64,000 nt of DNA from Gordonia sp. PP30 (lineage in GTDB: Bacteria > Actinomycetota > Actinomycetes > Mycobacteriales > Mycobacteriaceae), in NCBI RefSeq assembly GCF_023100845.1, contig NZ_CP095864.1, positions 2,170,001 to 2,234,000 on the forward strand, written 5' to 3'. Position 1 is the first letter of the stretch; every line of letters begins with the position of its first letter. Position numbers and translations under genes: made by a program. Shown here in pieces: positions 61,945 to 64,000 of this stretch. The notes beneath the pieces were generated by a model that was given only the letters and a program-made list of their open reading frames with translations, was not told where the DNA came from and did no database searches.

Positions 61945-63063
61945 ATGACGCAGAATCCGAAACTGGCCGAACTGTCCGCCGCGGGCGTCTCGGTCTGGCT
62001 CGACGATCTGTCCCGCGACCTGCTCGACTCGGGTGCGCTGCAGGACCAGATCGACAGCCGGTCGGTGGTCGGTGTGACCACCAACCCGGCGATCTTCCAG
62101 GCCGCGCTGGCCGGATCGAGCATGTACGACGCGCAGATCGCGCAGCTCGCCGGCTCGGGCGCCGACGTCGACACCGCGATCACCACGATCACCACCGACG
62201 ACGTCCGCCGGGCGTGCGGGGTGTTCGAGCAGGTGTTCACCGACTCGGCCGGCGTCGACGGCCGCGTCTCGATCGAGGTGGATCCGCGCCTGGCGCACGA
62301 CACCGACGCCACCGTCGCGCAGGCCGTCGAACTGTGGAACCTGGTGGACCGCCCCAACGCGCTCATCAAGATCCCGGCGACCAAGGCCGGCCTGCCGGCC
62401 ATCACCCGGGTGCTGGCCGAGGGCATCAGCGTCAACGTGACCCTGATCTTCTCGGTGGAGCGCTACCGCGAGGTGATCGAGGCCTACCTGAACGGGCTCG
62501 ACGCGGCGCTGGAGAACGGGCACGACATCGCCCGGATCGAGTCGGTGGCCTCGTTCTTCGTGTCCCGGGTGGACACCGAGATCGACAAGAGGCTCGACGC
62601 GATCGGCACCCCCGAGGCGCTGGCGCTGCGCGGCAAGGCCGGGCTGGCCAACGCCCGCCTCGCCTACGCCACCTACCGCGAGGTCTTCGAGTTCGGCGTC
62701 CGGTTCCCGGACCTGAAGGCGCACGGCGCACGGCCGCAGCGCGCCCTGTGGGCGTCGACCGGGGTGAAGAACCCGGACTACGCCGACACGCTGTACGTCA
62801 GCGAGCTGGTGGCGCCGGACACGGTCAACACCATGCCCGGCAAGACCATGGAGGCCTTCGCCGACCACGGCTGGGTGGACACCGACTCGATCATCGGCAA
62901 GGAGGCGGAGTCCCGGGCGGTCTTCACCGCGCTCGCCGAGATCGGCGTGAATCTGCCGGAGGTCTTCGAGGTCCTCGAGGCCGAGGGCGTCGACAAGTTC
63001 GAGGTCGCCTGGAGCGAGCTGCTCAGCGCCACCGCCGCCCAGCTCGCCGCCGCGAAGGGCTAG
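61945..63063 (+). CDS. tal: Transaldolase
   Basis: 372 residues from an ATG with GGAGGA 6 bases upstream. It transfers dihydroxyacetone between sugar phosphates. The Schiff-base lysine is in [27 protein letters not shown] and [20 protein letters not shown] fit the long actinobacterial TalB type. It follows tkt by 35 bases and precedes zwf by 4. Confidence 0.96.
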   Translation: MTQNPKLAELSAAGVSVWLDDLSRDLLDSGALQDQIDSRSVVGVTTNPAIFQAALAGSSMYDAQIAQLAGSGADVDTAITTITTDDVRRACGVFEQVFTDSAGVDGRVSIEVDPRLAHDTDATVAQAVELWNLVDRPNALIKIPATKAGLPAITRVLAEGISVNVTLIFSVERYREVIEAYLNGLDAALENGHDIARIESVASFFVSRVDTEIDKRLDAIGTPEALALRGKAGLANARLAYATYREVFEFGVRFPDLKAHGARPQRALWASTGVKNPDYADTLYVSELVAPDTVNTMPGKTMEAFADHGWVDTDSIIGKEAESRAVFTALAEIGVNLPEVFEVLEAEGVDKFEVAWSELLSATAAQLAAAKG

Positions 63064-63067
63064 CGGC

Positions 63068-64000
63068 GTGCCGGCCTCCGGCGGATGGGTCAATCCGCTC
63101 CGCGACCCGGACGATCGGAGGCTGCCGCAGATCGCCGGTCCGTGCGCGCTGGTGATCTTCGGCATCACCGGTGATCTGTCGCGGCGCAAACTGATGCCGG
63201 CCATCTACGACCTGGCCAATCGCGGGCTGCTCCCGCCGAGTTTCGCGCTCGTCGGGTTCGCCCGGCGCGAGTGGGACCACGAGGACTTCGCGGAGTTCGT
63301 CAAGAAGGACGTCGAGGAGCGCTCGCGGACCGGTTTCCGGGAGGCCCAGTGGGCCAAGCTCGCCGAGGGCATGCGGTTCGTCGAGGGGTCGTTCGAGGAC
63401 GATGCCGCGTTCGATCTGCTGCGGGACACGCTCGCGGAGCTGGATTCCGAGCGCGGCACCGACGGCAACCACGCGTTTTACCTCGCGATCCCGCCGAACG
63501 CCTTCCCCACGGTGCTGCAGCAGCTCAAGCGCACCGGGATGGCGACGTCCGACGTGCCCGACACCTGGCAGCGCGTGGTGATCGAGAAGCCGTTCGGGCA
63601 CGACCTCGAGTCGGCCCGGCAGCTCAACGCCCTGGTGAACAGCGTCTTCCCCGAGGAATCGGTGTTCCGTATCGACCACTATCTGGGCAAGGAGACGGTG
63701 CAGAACATCCTGGCGCTGCGCTTCGCGAACCAGCTGTTCGAGCCGGTGTGGAACAGTCACTACATCGATCACGTGCAGATCACCATGGCCGAGGACATCG
63801 GCCTGGGCGGCCGGGCCGGGTACTACGACGGCATCGGCGCCGCCCGCGATGTGATCCAGAACCACCTGTTGCAGTTGCTGGCGCTGGTCGCCATGGAGGA
63901 GCCGATCTCGTTCTCGCCGCGCGAGTTGCAGGTCGAGAAGATCAAGGTGCTCATCTCGACCCGGAACATCGAGCCGATCGCCGAGAACTCGGCGCGCGGC
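63068..64000 (+). CDS. zwf: Glucose-6-phosphate dehydrogenase (partial, runs off the window)
   Basis: 311 codons from the GTG at 63068 to the window edge. The N-terminal Rossmann motif IFGITGDLSRRKLMPAIYDLANRG and the substrate-binding, catalytic FRIDHYLGKETVQNIL segment identify it; VVIEKPFGHDLESA is also typical. It oxidises glucose-6-phosphate and supplies NADPH to the pathway completed by tkt and tal. About 200 C-terminal residues lie outside the window. Start overlap with tal is avoided by only four bases. Confidence 0.96.
   Translation, partial: MPASGGWVNPLRDPDDRRLPQIAGPCALVIFGITGDLSRRKLMPAIYDLANRGLLPPSFALVGFARREWDHEDFAEFVKKDVEERSRTGFREAQWAKLAEGMRFVEGSFEDDAAFDLLRDTLAELDSERGTDGNHAFYLAIPPNAFPTVLQQLKRTGMATSDVPDTWQRVVIEKPFGHDLESARQLNALVNSVFPEESVFRIDHYLGKETVQNILALRFANQLFEPVWNSHYIDHVQITMAEDIGLGGRAGYYDGIGAARDVIQNHLLQLLALVAMEEPISFSPRELQVEKIKVLISTRNIEPIAENSARG

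Overview
This window is high-GC chromosomal DNA from a mycolic-acid-bearing actinobacterium of the order Mycobacteriales. Gordonia or a near relative is my best guess; the genus is inference. The lineage is indicated by an adjacent fabG1(mabA)-inhA-hemH set, an MptB mannosyltransferase, an intact sufRBDCSUT operon, an AcnR-type aconitase regulator with a matching operator, and a gene order that I recall from Mycobacterium tuberculosis Rv1447c-Rv1496, here in reverse orientation. I see no rRNA, tRNA or CRISPR array.

Layout. 1-1038: end of kdpD and all of kdpE. 1071-6193: small housekeeping genes (PPOX-type flavin/F420 protein, tag glycosylase, a lipoprotein), then a co-directional NfeD-like / flotillin / molbindin / Old-Yellow-Enzyme run and a small membrane protein. 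6453-14135: an insertion island holding a DUF222-HNH protein, an IS630-type remnant, an orphan gene of lower GC, a decayed phosphonatase-like HAD gene, a complete IS1634-family element (18-bp inverted repeats, 5-bp target duplication), and a complete IS3-family element (inverted repeats, 3-bp duplication) that splits what looks like an LpqH-type lipoprotein gene. 14149-19316: methylmalonyl-CoA mutase (mutA, mutB) and its chaperone meaB. 19443-24147: a TVP38-type membrane protein, a SatD-like regulator with a striking phased operator array and a membrane partner, and three conserved or orphan proteins. 24152-32356: mabA-inhA-hemH, a MoxR/DUF58/VWA operon, the RipA-type NlpC/P60 endopeptidase and a membrane protein. 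32455-37638: AcnR operator, acn, acnR, an acyltransferase-like gene with a candidate iron box, and a gene remnant. 37664-42317: ABC-F ATPase, lycopene cyclase, thioredoxin, membrane-anchored trypsin-like protease. 42340-48624: the suf iron-sulfur assembly operon. 48731-59583: mptB, an ABC exporter, ctaA (heme A synthase), a MarR/MFS pair, qor, two unknown proteins and ctaB (heme O synthase). 59810-64000: tkt, tal and the start of zwf.

How the genes work together. Several blocks are metabolically coherent: pentose phosphate pathway (tkt-tal-zwf), heme supply and cytochrome oxidase maturation (hemH, ctaB, ctaA), FASII elongation (mabA, inhA), Fe-S assembly (suf) next to the Fe-S enzyme aconitase and its regulator, and propionate/methylmalonyl-CoA metabolism (mutAB-meaB). 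The most unusual signals are three TCAAG-N8-CTTGA operators at an exact 28-bp period before the SatD-like gene (20155-20228), the lipoprotein gene split by an IS3 element, the decayed phosphonatase gene, the duplicated PTVLxQPRP motif in the cytoplasmic tail of the protease, and the Pro/Ala/Gln tail on MoxR.
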